This document shows positions 55,001 to 64,000 of a stretch of 64,000 nucleotides of DNA, piece after piece. Source of the DNA: Strigops habroptila (taxonomy: Eukaryota > Chordata > Aves > Psittaciformes > Psittacidae); NCBI RefSeq assembly GCF_004027225.2, contig NC_044291.2:10400707-10464706 (forward strand), read 5' to 3'. A program made the translations under genes and the position numbers. Within the stretch, counting starts at the first letter, position 1, and the number at the start of each line of letters is the position of its first letter. Below the pieces are notes generated by a model. That model made no database searches. It was not told the DNA's origin and saw only the letters and a program-made list of their open reading frames with translations.

Positions 55001-57258
55001 AACCCATGGCACTGAGGGTCTCGGCTACACAGTGTGTGAACACTTGCAGGGACGGTGACTCCAGCACTGCCCTGGGCAGCCTGTTCCAATGCCTGAGCAC
55101 CCTCTGGGGAAGGAATTGTTCCTCAGCTCCATCTAAACCTGCCCTGGGGCAGCTTGAGGCCATTTCCTCTTGTCCCATCCCTTGTTCCTTGGGAGCAGAG
55201 ACCAGCCCCCTCCTGGCTCCATCCTCCTGTCAGGCAATTGGAGAGAGCGATAAGGTCTCCCCTGAGCCTTCTCTTCTCCAGACTAAACCCCCCAGGTCCC
55301 TCAGCCGTTCCGCATCACTCTTGTGCTCCAGGCCCTGCACCAGCTCCGGGGCCCTTCTCTGGCCCCGCTCCAGCACCTCAATGTCTCTCTTGTAGTGAGG
55401 GGCCCAGAACTGAGCACAGGATTCAAGTGTTCTTCACAAACAGCCACCAAGACACACGCTGCCAAGTTCTTTCCCCACGCCCAAGCCCACTTCCTCACCA
55501 GCTGCCGTTTGGCTCTTCTTAGGCTGCTTTGGTGCTGTGTACTGGAAGAATTCGTTTCCATGGCTTGAGACTGTTTGATCCAGACCAAAGAGAGAGGCCA
55601 ATCTGGCACTAGAAAGAGAAATAAACTACTTTACCTTATTTAACAGTGGCTTTATAGATAACAAACACCATTTATTCTAAGTTATATCAAATGTAAAGTG
55701 CTTGCCATCGCTTCAGAAATAAGCAAAGGGATGCACGTGAAGCAGCTCTATCCTAATTAGCCATTTCATTTTGAATAAGCAGAACTTTTAAACAAAGAGG
55801 CTGAAAGTAGTAGAACTGTGTTTCACTTCCTCAAAAGCTACTGTAATGAAGAAACAAGGACTGAAACTACACCAAAAAAAGAAGTCACTTTTAAAGCAAT
55901 GCCTGGGACTACCCTCGTATGGAACAACTGATGGTTCCACTACTGGAAAAACAATGTGACAATGGAGAAGCCACCATTCCACACGAGAAGTTTTCTTTTT
56001 GAAATGCCCAGGGAACATGTTCTCCATTAAGTTTTAAAAGAGCAGATGCTCTCCTGTCTGAGGGCAGAGGGTTTAATGCTGCAGGCAAGCAGGTTATTCT
56101 TACAAGACATGTTTGCAGTTTTACTGCTTTAAGCCTGTTTAAGCTCCTGGCCCTGCAGGACAAGTGAATAATTCAAACCAATCAACAATTCAACACTAAT
56201 TCAACACTGCCAGGGATGGGGCAGCCACAGCTTCTCTGGGCACCCTGTGCCAGCGCCTCAGCACCCTCACAGGGAAGAGCTTCTGCCTCAGAGCTCATCT
56301 CAATCTCCCCTCCGGCAGGTTAAAGCCATTCCCCTGGTCCTGTCCCTCCAGGCCCTTGTCCAAAGCCCCTCTCCAGGTTTCCTGGAGCCCCTTTAGGCAC
56401 TGGAGCTGCTCTAAGGTCTCCCCTTCAGGAGCCTTCTCTTCTCCAGGCTGACCCAGCCCAGCTCTCTCAGCCTGGCTCCAGAGCAGAGCTGCTCCAGCCC
56501 TCGCAGCATCTCCGTGGCCTCCTCTGGCCTCGCTCCAGCAGCTCCACGTCCCTCTTGGTTTTTAGAGGATAACTGTTTGCTAGAAGGAGAGGAGCAGCTC
56601 GCAGTGCTTGTCCGGAGCTCCTTGGGAGGGCAAGGAACGAGCACGGCTGGAAGCACAACTGCAGAGGAACCTTCCAAGGAGCAACAAGCCACACAGCACA
56701 GGAAACCCGAGTGTGCTGCTGAAAGGACCCCCACAGCCCGGGAGCTGCGGAGCGCGCCGCAGCCCCCCCTGCTTAACCCCCCGAACCCAGCACCCGCGGG
56801 CCCCCGCACCCCTGACGGGAAGGAGCCCGTTTCCCCCGCCCGTCCCCTCGTTACTGCAGGGGCGGCCGCCCCTTCTCCCCCGGGAGCAGCTCACTGTCCC
56901 TGGGCAAGGTGCTGAGCCCCCGGAGCCCCCCGGACCGCTTCGCTCCGGCACCCAGCACCTTGCCGGGGCCGGGCCCTCCCTGCGCCCGCACCGAGGCGGG
57001 ACGGGAGAGGCGGGCACAGACCTGACCCACACACGGACGGCTCCCGCCCCTCGCCTCGCCCCCACCGCCCGGAGCCAGCGGCAGGGCCCTGCCAGCAGCG
57101 GGGAGGGCTCCGCGGGGCCCCGCAGGCCGCGGGCCCGTTCGCCGGGGGGGCTCCACCGGCGGTGGAAGGGAGGTGGGGGGCAGCGCCGCGCCCGCCGCCG
57201 CTCACCCGCTGGCGGGGGACAGGAAATCCGCGTCATCCTCCTCTGTCGCCCCGAACAT
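30965..57258 (-). CDS. FKBP15: FKBP15 (WAFL), FK506-binding protein 15
   Basis: Actin- and WASH-complex-associated protein of early endosomes. Coding exons in transcript order: 57258-57206, 55608-55499, 54711 or 54708-54621, 53979-53910, 53177-53103, 52011-51913, 51461-51312, 50289-50221, 48705-48562, 48118-47973, 47249-47201, 46522-46403, 46165-46066, 44773-44670, 43189-43096, 42061-41952, 41546-41436, 40771-40677, 40000-39898, 36570-36399, 35920-35784, 35387-35232, 34551-34399, 34064-33972, 33543-33433, 32938-32831, 32639-31873, 31582-31492, 31039-30965. All junctions are GT-AG and phases agree, giving 1250 residues (human about 1219). The N-terminus [14 protein letters not shown]-like and C-terminus [11 protein letters not shown] match human. 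Domains: WH1-like about 72-165, FKBP about 190-286, Pro/Ala/Gln-rich linker to about 490, coiled coil about 495-905, variable acidic region 941-1197, acidic tail. Intact; one extra in-frame candidate exon is listed separately. Confidence 0.96.
31873..32639 (-). other. FKBP15: FKBP15 large variable acidic exon 27
   Basis: A single 767-nt exon encoding residues about 941-1197, rich in Glu, Pro, Ser and Ala (for example [34 protein letters not shown]). It is predicted disordered and shows little recognisable identity to the human sequence, although length and composition are similar. Confidence 0.85.
35652..35710 (-). mobile_element. Tiny CR1-like fragment
   Basis: TCATAGCATGGTTAGGGCTG followed by GAAGGGACCTTAAGATCATG and ATTCTATGATTCTA. 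Only about 59 nt with the family's 3'-end signature. FKBP15 intron 21. Confidence 0.65.
36571..39897 (-). other. FKBP15: FKBP15 intron 19, largest intron
   Basis: About 3.3 kb, free of recognisable CR1. Apart from the microexon candidate at 38170-38202 no feature is recognised. Confidence 0.5.
38170..38202 (-). other. FKBP15: Candidate in-frame 33-nt cassette microexon of FKBP15
   Basis: In the 3.3-kb intron between exons 19 and 20, the minus strand shows a strong pyrimidine tract and acceptor (CTGCTTTCTCTTCCCAG), then 33 nt without a stop, then a strong donor (CAG/GTGAGG). Both flanking exons are phase 0 and the 33 nt encode [11 protein letters not shown], so inclusion keeps the frame and inserts 11 residues between HAEQEK and AKVAEE. 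The insert contains Pro, Gly and Trp and would interrupt the coiled coil. It is absent from the human reference protein as I remember it. No transcript evidence is available here. Confidence 0.55.
42691..42984 (+). mobile_element. CR1 LINE 3' fragment
   Basis: From GGACAAAGGCCTGTAGGGAC to CCATCCTGACTCTATGA. Antisense to FKBP15, intron 15. Confidence 0.9.
45367..45960 (-). mobile_element. CR1 LINE fragment lacking its 3' end
   Basis: On the minus strand it carries the upstream part of the element (GAGAAGCTCCCCATGACCC, AAGAGGGACGTGGAGCTGCT) down to CCCCATCC and then stops abruptly, missing about 140 nt of the normal 3' terminus. It also lacks about 20 nt of the common internal segment (CTGCCAGAGG region). 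FKBP15 intron 13. Confidence 0.85.
48562..51461 (-). other. FKBP15: FKBP15 FKBP-type domain exons 7-9
   Basis: Residues about 190-286. Positions equivalent to FKBP12 pocket residues are Y203 (Y26), F217 and D218 (F36, D37), V236 and I237 (V55, I56), W240 (W59), Y263 (Y82) and F280 (F99). The FKBP12 H87 position is V268. The pocket is therefore largely preserved and prolyl isomerase or FK506 binding is possible but unproven. Confidence 0.88.
49491..49684 (+). mobile_element. CR1 LINE 3' fragment
   Basis: From GTGCTGAGGCGCTGGCACAG to a degenerate terminus (GATTTTATAATTCTAA). FKBP15 intron 8. Confidence 0.88.
51913..54711 (-). other. FKBP15: FKBP15 WH1-like domain exons 3-6
   Basis: About residues 72-165, including [39 protein letters not shown] and [15 protein letters not shown]. 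This WASP-homology-1/PH-like fold gave the protein its WAFL name (WASP and FKBP-like). The final helix with [10 protein letters not shown] is typical of WH1 domains, which bind proline-rich partners such as WIP. Confidence 0.85.
54922..55430 (-). mobile_element. CR1 LINE fragment of a different, older subfamily
   Basis: Begins TTCATAGAATCAACCAGGTT, with internal CCAGCACTGCCCTGGGCAGC and CTCAATGTCTCTCTTGTAGT. It differs consistently from the other copies, so a separate CR1 subfamily. About 510 nt, ending roughly 70 nt from the FKBP15 exon 2 donor. Confidence 0.88.
56203..56556 (-). mobile_element. CR1 LINE fragment lacking its 3' end
   Basis: Matches the young copies from ACACTGCCAGGGATGGGGCA to CAGCTCCACGTCCCTCTT; the terminal about 115 nt are missing. 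The left edge is a short direct repeat (ATTCAACACT twice). FKBP15 intron 1. Confidence 0.85.
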
Positions 57259-57290
57259 CGTCCCGGTCCCGGTCCCGGTCCCGGTCCCGC
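57206..57290 (-). other. FKBP15: FKBP15 first coding exon and hexanucleotide-repeat 5' UTR
   Basis: The start codon is at 57258-57256 and the exon ends at a GTGAG donor (57205). Immediately upstream of the ATG the 5' UTR holds about five GGGACC units (57289-57261), a GC-rich hexanucleotide array that may vary in length and affect translation. Confidence 0.8.
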
Positions 57291-57423
57291 CGCCACGGCC
57301 GCCGCCACCGCCCGGCGATGTCGTAAACGCGTTGCCCGACAGCGGCGCTTTCCGGCCGCAACGGGACAGGACCGGGGCGGGGAGAGGCTAGGGAGGAAGG
57401 CGGGAAGAGGAGGGGCAGCTACA

Positions 57424-57518
57424 GGGGGCGGAGCTTCAGCGGGTACGTCAGAGGGGGCGGGGCTTCAAGGGCCCGTCAGGGGGCGGGGCTTCAGTGGACA
57501 CGTCAGAGGGGGCGGGGC
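57424..57518 (+). promoter_or_regulatory. Tandem GC-box and CGTCA array
   Basis: Four GGGGGCGG boxes begin at 57424, 57453, 57479 and 57508 (spacing 29, 26, 29 nt). The first three are each followed by a GCTTCA block and a CGTCA half-site (57446-57450, 57474-57478, 57501-57505). GC boxes bind Sp1-family factors; CGTCA is a CRE/ATF half-site. The regular period shows an imperfect tandem duplication. Confidence 0.8.
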
Positions 57519-57548
57519 CGAGCAGGCGGTGCTCGTGGCGGTCGCGTG
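57519..57548 (+). other. SLC31A1: Candidate SLC31A1 non-coding first exon (3' end)
   Basis: GTCGCGTG followed by a consensus GTGAGT donor at 57549 could end a 5' UTR exon on the plus strand. Assignment to SLC31A1 (high-affinity copper importer CTR1) rests only on conserved head-to-head arrangement with FKBP15; human SLC31A1 also starts with a non-coding exon. No CTR1 coding sequence (His/Met-rich N-terminus, MxxxM helix) is found in the window. Confidence 0.45.
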
Positions 57549-58264
57549 GTGAGTGACGTGCCGGGGTCGGGGGGGTCTCGTTCCCGGGGCTCCCCGGCGC
57601 TCCCCGCGGTCGGGGGCCGCCTGCCCGGCCTCGCCGAAGCGCGGGGGTCAGGGCGGTGCGGCGGGAGGTGCCCCCGCGGCGGGGCCCGGGGCGCGGTGTC
57701 GCTGCAGGCCCGGCGCGGCGACCGGCAGCGGGTGTCCCCGAGGTGACAGCTCTCCCCGGGCAGCCCTCGCCCCGCCGGGGACCCGGGGGCACCGCGCGGT
57801 GTCTGGTGTGGCCGGGGGCGGCCTCACGGCGCTGCCCGCGGGCTTGGCGCGCTCCGCCCGGGCACACGGGCGCTGCCCCGCGCCGGGTTTGGCTCGCACG
57901 TTGAGTTCCGAGGGGCGGCAGGCGGTGTGGAGCACACACCTGATCCCCGCGCATCGGCAGAGTTCAGAGGTGTGTAACGCCTGAGCTGCCCCTCGTTAAG
58001 TAATTCTCCACCTTCGCTCAAGCCACCTTGTGGCTTGAGAAATTTACCTGTTCTGGTTGGTTTTGTCCTCCTGAAGAGCTGCTACCGCCCGGTGCTGTGT
58101 GGCACCCGCTGCCCTGGCTTCAGTGTCAGTGTTTCAGAACCAGCTGGTGGTGAAATGCAGCAAAACTGAACGCAGGGAGAGCGAAATAGCAGCGAAGGTT
58201 GAGTGGTTTGCTGCCTTTGGGGGTTCTCTGGCACTGCTTGGAAATTTGTAGTAATAATTACTCA

Positions 58265-58510
58265 CAGGACAAGGGCAATGGCTTTAACCTGCCAGAGGGG
58301 AGATTGAGAGGAGCTCTGAGGCAGAAGCTCTTCCCTGTGAGGGTGCTGAGGCGCTGGCACAGGGTGCCCAGAGAAGCTGTGGCTGCCCCATCCCTGGCAG
58401 TGTTCAAGGCCAGGTTGGACACAGGGGCTTGGAGCAACCTGCTCTAGTGGAAGGTGTCCCTGCCCGTGGCAGGGGTTGGAACTGGAGGAACTTTAAGGTC
58501 CCTTCCAACA
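58265..58510 (+). mobile_element. CR1 LINE fragment, 3' tail missing
   Basis: From CAGGACAAGGGCAATGGCTT to TTAAGGTCCCTTCCAACA; the ATTCTATG-type tail is absent. Confidence 0.88.
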
Positions 58511-58775
58511 TCCCCAGGCTGGGATGGTTGAGTCTGAGAATGAAGTTGCCAGCGCTGTGTTTGCAGCAGTTTGGGGGGATATTGCAATGAGAATCCAGCA
58601 CAATTGGGATATTGATGATTTCACTTGAGTAGGGGGAGTAGTAAGTAGCTTTTCTATTGCAGAATGTGTGATTGTGTTGGAATGAAACCTCCAGAAGTTC
58701 AGAAGCCTTGTTTCTGTTAAAAAAAAACCCCAAACCACCTCATGCACACAATAGTTATACAGTAATAGACACCTC

Positions 58776-58977
58776 AACATGAGGAAGAACTTTCCGTTGA
58801 GGGTGGCAGAGCCCTTGTACAGGCTTCCCAGGGGGGTTGTGGTCTCTGGAGACCTTCAAAACCCACTTGCTCCTGTGTAACTTGTTCTGGGTGCCTTTCC
58901 CTTGGCAGGAGTTGCACTGGATGATCTCCAGAAGCCCTTTCAACCGTAATGATGCTGGGATTCTGTGATATGATGTA
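58776..58977 (+). mobile_element. CR1 LINE 3' fragment, other subfamily
   Basis: AACATGAGGAAGAACTTTCC ... GTTGCACTGGATGATCTCCA ... CTTTCAACCGTAATGATGCT, ending GATTCTGTGATATGA. A typical alternative avian CR1 3' end, differing from the dominant copies here. Confidence 0.85.
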
Positions 58978-61592
58978 AATTCTGTATGGGAGCAGCTTGT
59001 TCTATCTTGATATGACAGGTAGACATGAACTTCAAATAGAATGTGGTTCCTGCCTTCCTCAGATGAAGAGATAGTTGCTTGCTTTGCCTCCTTCCATATT
59101 TCCATCAAGTGGGCAGTAGATAGATATCCTAAACAGTGAAGACGTGTGTGGCCAAGTCCTAGTGCTGCACTTGAGTTTAGGTTCTTTAGGTCCAGGTAAT
59201 GTTATGTCTGTACCCACCTTTTTCTCTTAGTACAAAGTTTAACTTGGAAAGCAGGGAAGGATTCCCATCCTGGGAGCAGTGTGTTAACCTGGGAACCCCA
59301 CGTGCTTTCCCACACTGGGGTTCAGCGCTGGCAAGTCGGGCTGTGGGTGAGGTAGGAGGGAGCAGGCAGGACATCCTGCAGCCATGGCCAGCATCCTAGC
59401 TAAGCCCGGCCTAAGCCACTTGCCTTTCTTAATTCCAGCTTTATTCACACCCCTCCTCTGCGCTGGAGTTTGCAGTGGCCTCATGGCTCCACATGAATTC
59501 CCAGTCATAGACCAATTTTTCCTGTTTGTGCTCAAATTCCAAGCTTTGGAATGCTTAATAGTGTGGCGTTTTGTCCAAAGGTGATTAAATGCTCTTCCAA
59601 GTGTTTATTAAATTCACTTTTAACCTGTTTGATCTTAACTTGCCTCTGCTTGAGCCTGAGGTAAATAAAGCTGCTGCAGTGCTTCTCATGAGTGATCTTC
59701 TAGTCAGGTTAGTGTGGAGTTCAATGATCCCGATTCATGGCATTTATGATGTAATATCTCCTGAGGCTTTCCTCAAGCTTTGGATTACACATCACCTTTT
59801 TCCCAACCTCCATGAAAAAGGGGGCCTTGGAATGTGTCAGTATTGCTGTTTAAATGCACGTTGGCTTCATAAGTGTGGTTGTGCTGGTGAAGCTGACACC
59901 ACACAGAATCAAAGCGGTGCTTTTGGCTCCCAACACCAGAACTGTTGCAGTAAGCAGGTTTGTCCTTCCACTCCCTCCCTCCAACCAAAAAAAAAAGAAT
60001 TGGAAGGAATAAAAGCAGCAGTTGAGGAGTTTCAGGCTCCCCCACAACTAAGGACTGGGAATTTTTTATTGCTGTTTTCCACTGAGAGCTTGCTGCTTGT
60101 TGGGAGTTACAAAGAATTACTTTAATTTCATATATCAGATTCTAATCTAGAGCAGCTTTTTAACTAGGCTGGGAATTAGAAGCATTTCTGCCAGTAGTGA
60201 GCAGGAATTAAATCAGCTTTCCAGGTCACTTTTGCATGTTTGCTGCTTTGTTTTAAAGGAGTATTCCCTGCCAAGTACTCTGAGTTGCAGTGGTGCAAGG
60301 ACAAAAAGGTTTGTGGTTTCTTCTTTTCTTCCTTTTTTAGACAGGAAGTTTGGGAGGATTCTGCTTTTACTTCCCCCTTTACAGTGTCACTTCAAGTTTT
60401 GGATTAGTGAGACCCTCTATATGCTTGAGGAGGGAGGGTGTTGGGAATGCTGATCTTTAACAGTCTTATCCTACAGAGGAGAAGATTGACCACATTCACG
60501 CAGAGAGTTTGGACTCAGGGCTCTAAGGAGCTTCCAGTTCTCTTGGTTTCCAATCAGACATTAGGTCAGAGAGAAGACAGAACTTTCTGCTCTTTGAACT
60601 AAACTGCAGTATTTTCTCCTTTCCTTTTTGCTGTCTGCATTTGCTGCAAAGACCCCTGTACCCAACAGGAAACTCCCTTCCCTGCAGACCTGCCCCTCCA
60701 CGCTTGGCTGAAGGTCACCTGAAAGGCAGCAGTAGCCACAGCAGCACTTGGTGAGGTTCAGCTGGAGCAGGCTGCTGCTGTGACCTTCTCCAAAGTCTGC
60801 CAGGAAGTCCCTGGGAGTCCTGGCAGCTTTTTCTTAGGGAAGGATGAAGAAGATTGAGTCCAGTTTGTTGCTTTTCTTTGGGAAATCCAATCTTGGTTAA
60901 TCCACTGCACTGTCTTTTGTTTCAGTCTGATTTTCTGGACATGTTCCAAATCAAATCCCAGGGCCTCCAGACCAGTGATTTCTTCAGTAACCTTTTCTCA
61001 GCTGAGAGCTGGAATCTGCTAATGCAGGGAATAATGGGACTAGTTATTGTAAATGAATTAAACTCCTATTTTGCTACTCTGGAAATTAACTTTCTAAAGC
61101 CTTTCATCTGTTGGTCCTGGAATTAGACTTCCCTGGTTTAGAAGCCAATCTGGAAGTGGGAGGCTGAGATGAAATACCTCCTTTTTGGCCTTCCTTCTCT
61201 GTTACTACAGACTTTAATGTCATCTTCTCATCATCGTTTTTCCCAACATCTTTTCTTCCCTGTGTCTCACCAGTTCATGCTTGCCAGGGCCCTGTTGATT
61301 CCTGCGCCTGCTGGCTGGAGCAACTGCTTTTCTTTTTGCTCTTTTCACCCTGCACATATATAATGTTAGAAAGTGCCACAGTTGTTGTTGTACCGCAGAT
61401 GTGAATGTCATAATCAGTTTAAAAAGTTGTACCTGTATATAATCTGTTCTGTATAACATATGTATAATCTATAACCTGTATATAATCTCTACTGTTTATC
61501 TAAATTAATATAGCAGACTGTGGCAGCTCTGCATCACAGGCCAAGATGTTGTAAGTGACTGAACATCTATTCTCACTGATGCTCAGCACTTC

Positions 61593-61923
61593 CAGTGCCT
61601 GAAGGGGGCTACAAGGATGCTGGAGAGGGACTCTTCGTCAGTGACTGGAGTGATAGGACAAGGGGTGATGGGTTTAAACTGAAACAGGGGAAGTTCAGGT
61701 TAGATACAAGGCAGAAGCTCTTCCCTGTGAGGGTGCTGAGGCGCTGGCACAGGGTGCCCAGAGAAGCTGTGGCTGCCCCATCCCTGGCAGTGTTCAAGGC
61801 CAGGTTGGACACAGGGGCTTGGAGCAACCTGCTCTAGTGGAAGGTGTCCCTGCCTGTGGCAGGGGGTTGGAACTGGATGAGCTTAAGGTCTTTTCCTACA
61901 CAAACTAGTCCGTGATTCTATGT
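61593..61923 (+). mobile_element. CR1 LINE 3' fragment with variant upstream segment
   Basis: Upstream part GAAGGGGGCTACAAGGATGC and GGGGTGATGGGTTTAAACTG differs from the other copies, whereas the part after CTTCCCTGTGAGGGTGCTGA is the common one. Ends CGTGATTCTATG. Confidence 0.88.
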
Positions 61924-64000
61924 ATCAAGCCTGAGAAGCTGGGAGAACACTAGCAAAAGGATATAACTATATGAACTGAACAATGAGTTCACTGAGGTCT
62001 CTCCTGAGACTTCATGAGACCTGCTTCACTTTAATGAAGTTCTTTTTTCCCACACATGCTCGTTGGTTATCAGGGATTCAAATCTCATTCCTCTGATGAA
62101 GGTACATGAGCTTGGAATATGAGCTTCGGGATATATTTAGCTGATCTTTTGGCTAACCTGGGTAAGAGAAATCTTAACATCTTGGCTTTTTTTTTCCTTC
62201 TTAAACACTTAAACACTTAATGAGTCTCTCCTGGGGGAAGGAGTGCAGGTGGTAAATTTGCTTTCAGGCTTTTTTTCACATTAGGGGGAATTTACTTGGA
62301 CCTGGGTTTGTAGGATAAAAAGTGCTTTCAGGCTACCTCCAAGCTGCAGAGCACTTCCTGAGCTGACAGGCTGCTGCTCTCCAGCCAGCGGCTGGGCTGC
62401 TCCTGTGGGAGCTGGGAAAGCAGCTGCTGGAAGGGTTTATGGTTCAGCCTACTCGTGGAGATGCTTGTCCCTGTGAACCAACCTGCTCCTTCTTGGACTG
62501 CTGTCAAATGGTGCATGTGCTCCATATGGGAATGTTGGAGCAGCTTGGTGCAGGCTGTGTGCCTGGGTGCAGCCCAGCAGCTCCCTGCAGTCCTGGCTGT
62601 GTTCTCCACATTGTGTCTGGACAGAGGCTGCACTGGGAGCCACTGGGAGCCAGGGATCCGATCCATCAGCTCTGTCTCAGTTAACTTTTCCTGCTCTGAA
62701 AGGCGCTATTCTGAAGAGATTTGTCAGCACGTTGTCACAGCTTGACTTGACTTGCATTTTCAAGCTTGCACCCTTTACTTGGGAAATAAAACCACTAACA
62801 GTCATGGAGCAGGCTCAAACCAGTGCTCCCAGCAGGCAGGTGATCACAGGTCATTCTCCTCCAGCCCTCGGGAAGTGGCAGCAGTGGCTGCTGCCAGTGC
62901 AGTGCTCAATGGGAGAGCTGTGAGATACCATGTGCACTTCCGATATGGCGAGACAAGCCTTGTACATCAAGGTGATAAGGGAAGCAGAAGTGCAAGCTCC
63001 AAAGGAACACACCCAGCCCTGGAGTACTGTGGCAGTGAAATGCCACTCACGGTGTGGGTCTGGGTTTCTCGGTCGCCTTTTTTATGCTTCCCTTGTTTGC
63101 CTGAGCTCCTGCTCTGATGGACTCAACAAGAGGCTGAGTCGCAAGTTCTGGGTTCTCTGCCAGGAGAGTTTTATACAAATAAAGGTGCCATCACCTTTAG
63201 TGCCCTTCATTACCTTGGGATAGGATGTTATCTCACAAGGGTGTGCTCAACCTTAATGTTTAAGGTGATGTCAGGTGAGGCTGAAGTATGCTGGAGGAGT
63301 ATGGTACAGGTACTGTCAAACTGAAGCCTGAACCGAAAGTGTGTACTTGGGACATAGACAGCGCCCTCGTGTTCCTGCTACAGGTTTGGTTGTACTTGTA
63401 AAGCCATTTTTATGCTGCTCTCTTCATAGGAGGCACAAACAGAGCAGTGTCTGTAGGATCTCCTGCTGTATGGATGGTAAAGCCTCATATATTTTATTCT
63501 GTTTTGCCTCTTTTGTAAGCAGTAGTTTATAGTAGTTTAAAACAGCTTTTGGCAGCAGCACAACTTCCCTTAATTAGCTGAATTCCCTCCAGTACATCAT
63601 GATAATAAGATCATGTGCACTGCTTTTATACTCTTGCTTTTGATCTTGCTTGAAACCACTGCCCCACAATGAGGACCCGTGCATCGCAGAGCACAGTACA
63701 GCCTTACTCCTTGCACTCCTTCTCTGTCACATTTTCTCCACCACAGCAGTTGCTGACGCCAGCTTTGGGATCAGGAGGTCAGGGAGTCAGCTGCCCTGAC
63801 AGGGCTTGTCGTGTACACGTTGAAGAATTCCTGCACAATCTGTGGTACATCACCTATTACTATCACCCATCACCTTTTCCTGGTTGCTGTTGTTGGTCTG
63901 CTGCCTGTCCCAGCCCCAGGAGAAGGGTCTGGGCACTTCTGCAGCCCATACACTGCAGCCTCTCCCTTCAGCAGCTCCAAGTGAAGGCATCGGCCACCAC

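Larger units (their letters stand above)
57259..57548. promoter_or_regulatory. FKBP15/SLC31A1 bidirectional CpG-island promoter
   Basis: CpG-rich region between the FKBP15 start codon and a candidate plus-strand first exon; the GC-rich zone spans roughly 56750-57950. It contains the GC-box array at 57424-57520. Human FKBP15 and SLC31A1 are also head to head. Confidence 0.75.
57549..64000 (+). other. Probable SLC31A1 intron 1; no coding exon seen
   Basis: About 6.5 kb with three CR1 fragments and otherwise unique sequence. No recognisable protein exon, tRNA or other RNA gene. The GC-rich promoter shoulder extends to about 57950. An intronic reading is inferred from synteny. Confidence 0.45.

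Noticed and set aside
56580-57552. Long open frames on both strands in the GC-rich region
   Set aside because: They overlap the FKBP15 first exon, promoter and intron in other frames; stop codons are rare simply because GC content is high.
60341-60407. Possible exon after the strong pyrimidine tract ending TTTTTTAG at 60340
   Set aside because: The only nearby donor (TTA/GTGAGA) is weak and the sequence resembles no SLC31A1 exon.
57549-64000. SLC31A1 coding exons
   Set aside because: Searched for the His/Met-rich N-terminus, the MxxxM transmembrane motif and the HCH end; none found.

Overview
This is a gene-dense piece of a bird nuclear genome. Three things show this: vertebrate-type split genes with GT-AG introns, compact introns with CpG-rich promoters, and about fifteen CR1 LINE fragments of the avian kind, several ending in the ATTCTATG-type 3' tail. 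The species cannot be named from the sequence. The gene content suggests a microchromosome homologous to chicken chromosome 17 (from memory of avian synteny, not tested).

Layout. Positions 1-280: first two coding exons of RPL12 (minus strand, leaving the window on the left). About 281-552: a CpG-rich bidirectional promoter. 569-24869: LRSAM1 (plus), 24 coding exons that assemble without frame error into 728 residues (LRR, coiled coil, SAM, PTAP, RING). 27078-27611: a single-exon, tail-anchored RING-finger gene (plus). 30965-57258: FKBP15/WAFL (minus), 29 coding exons assembling into 1250 residues (WH1-like domain, FKBP domain, long coiled coil, acidic tail). 57259-57548: a second CpG-rich bidirectional promoter with four GC boxes. 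57549-64000: no coding exon; probably intron 1 of SLC31A1 (copper transporter CTR1), inferred only from conserved head-to-head synteny with FKBP15.

Biology. The two large genes both act in endosomal sorting: LRSAM1 is an E3 ligase that targets TSG101 and marks intracellular bacteria for autophagy, and FKBP15 is an actin/WASH-linked early-endosome protein. I see no evidence that they form a functional unit, and no new multi-gene system. The most interesting observations are a 33-nt in-frame candidate cassette microexon inside the FKBP15 coiled coil (38170-38202), the promoter architectures, lineage differences in known motifs (one PTAP in LRSAM1; a retained Tyr in the FKBP pocket), and gene adjacency that differs from human.

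Limits. Exons were read by eye from splice sites, frame and recalled human homologues. UTR ends, transcription starts and repeat boundaries are approximate.
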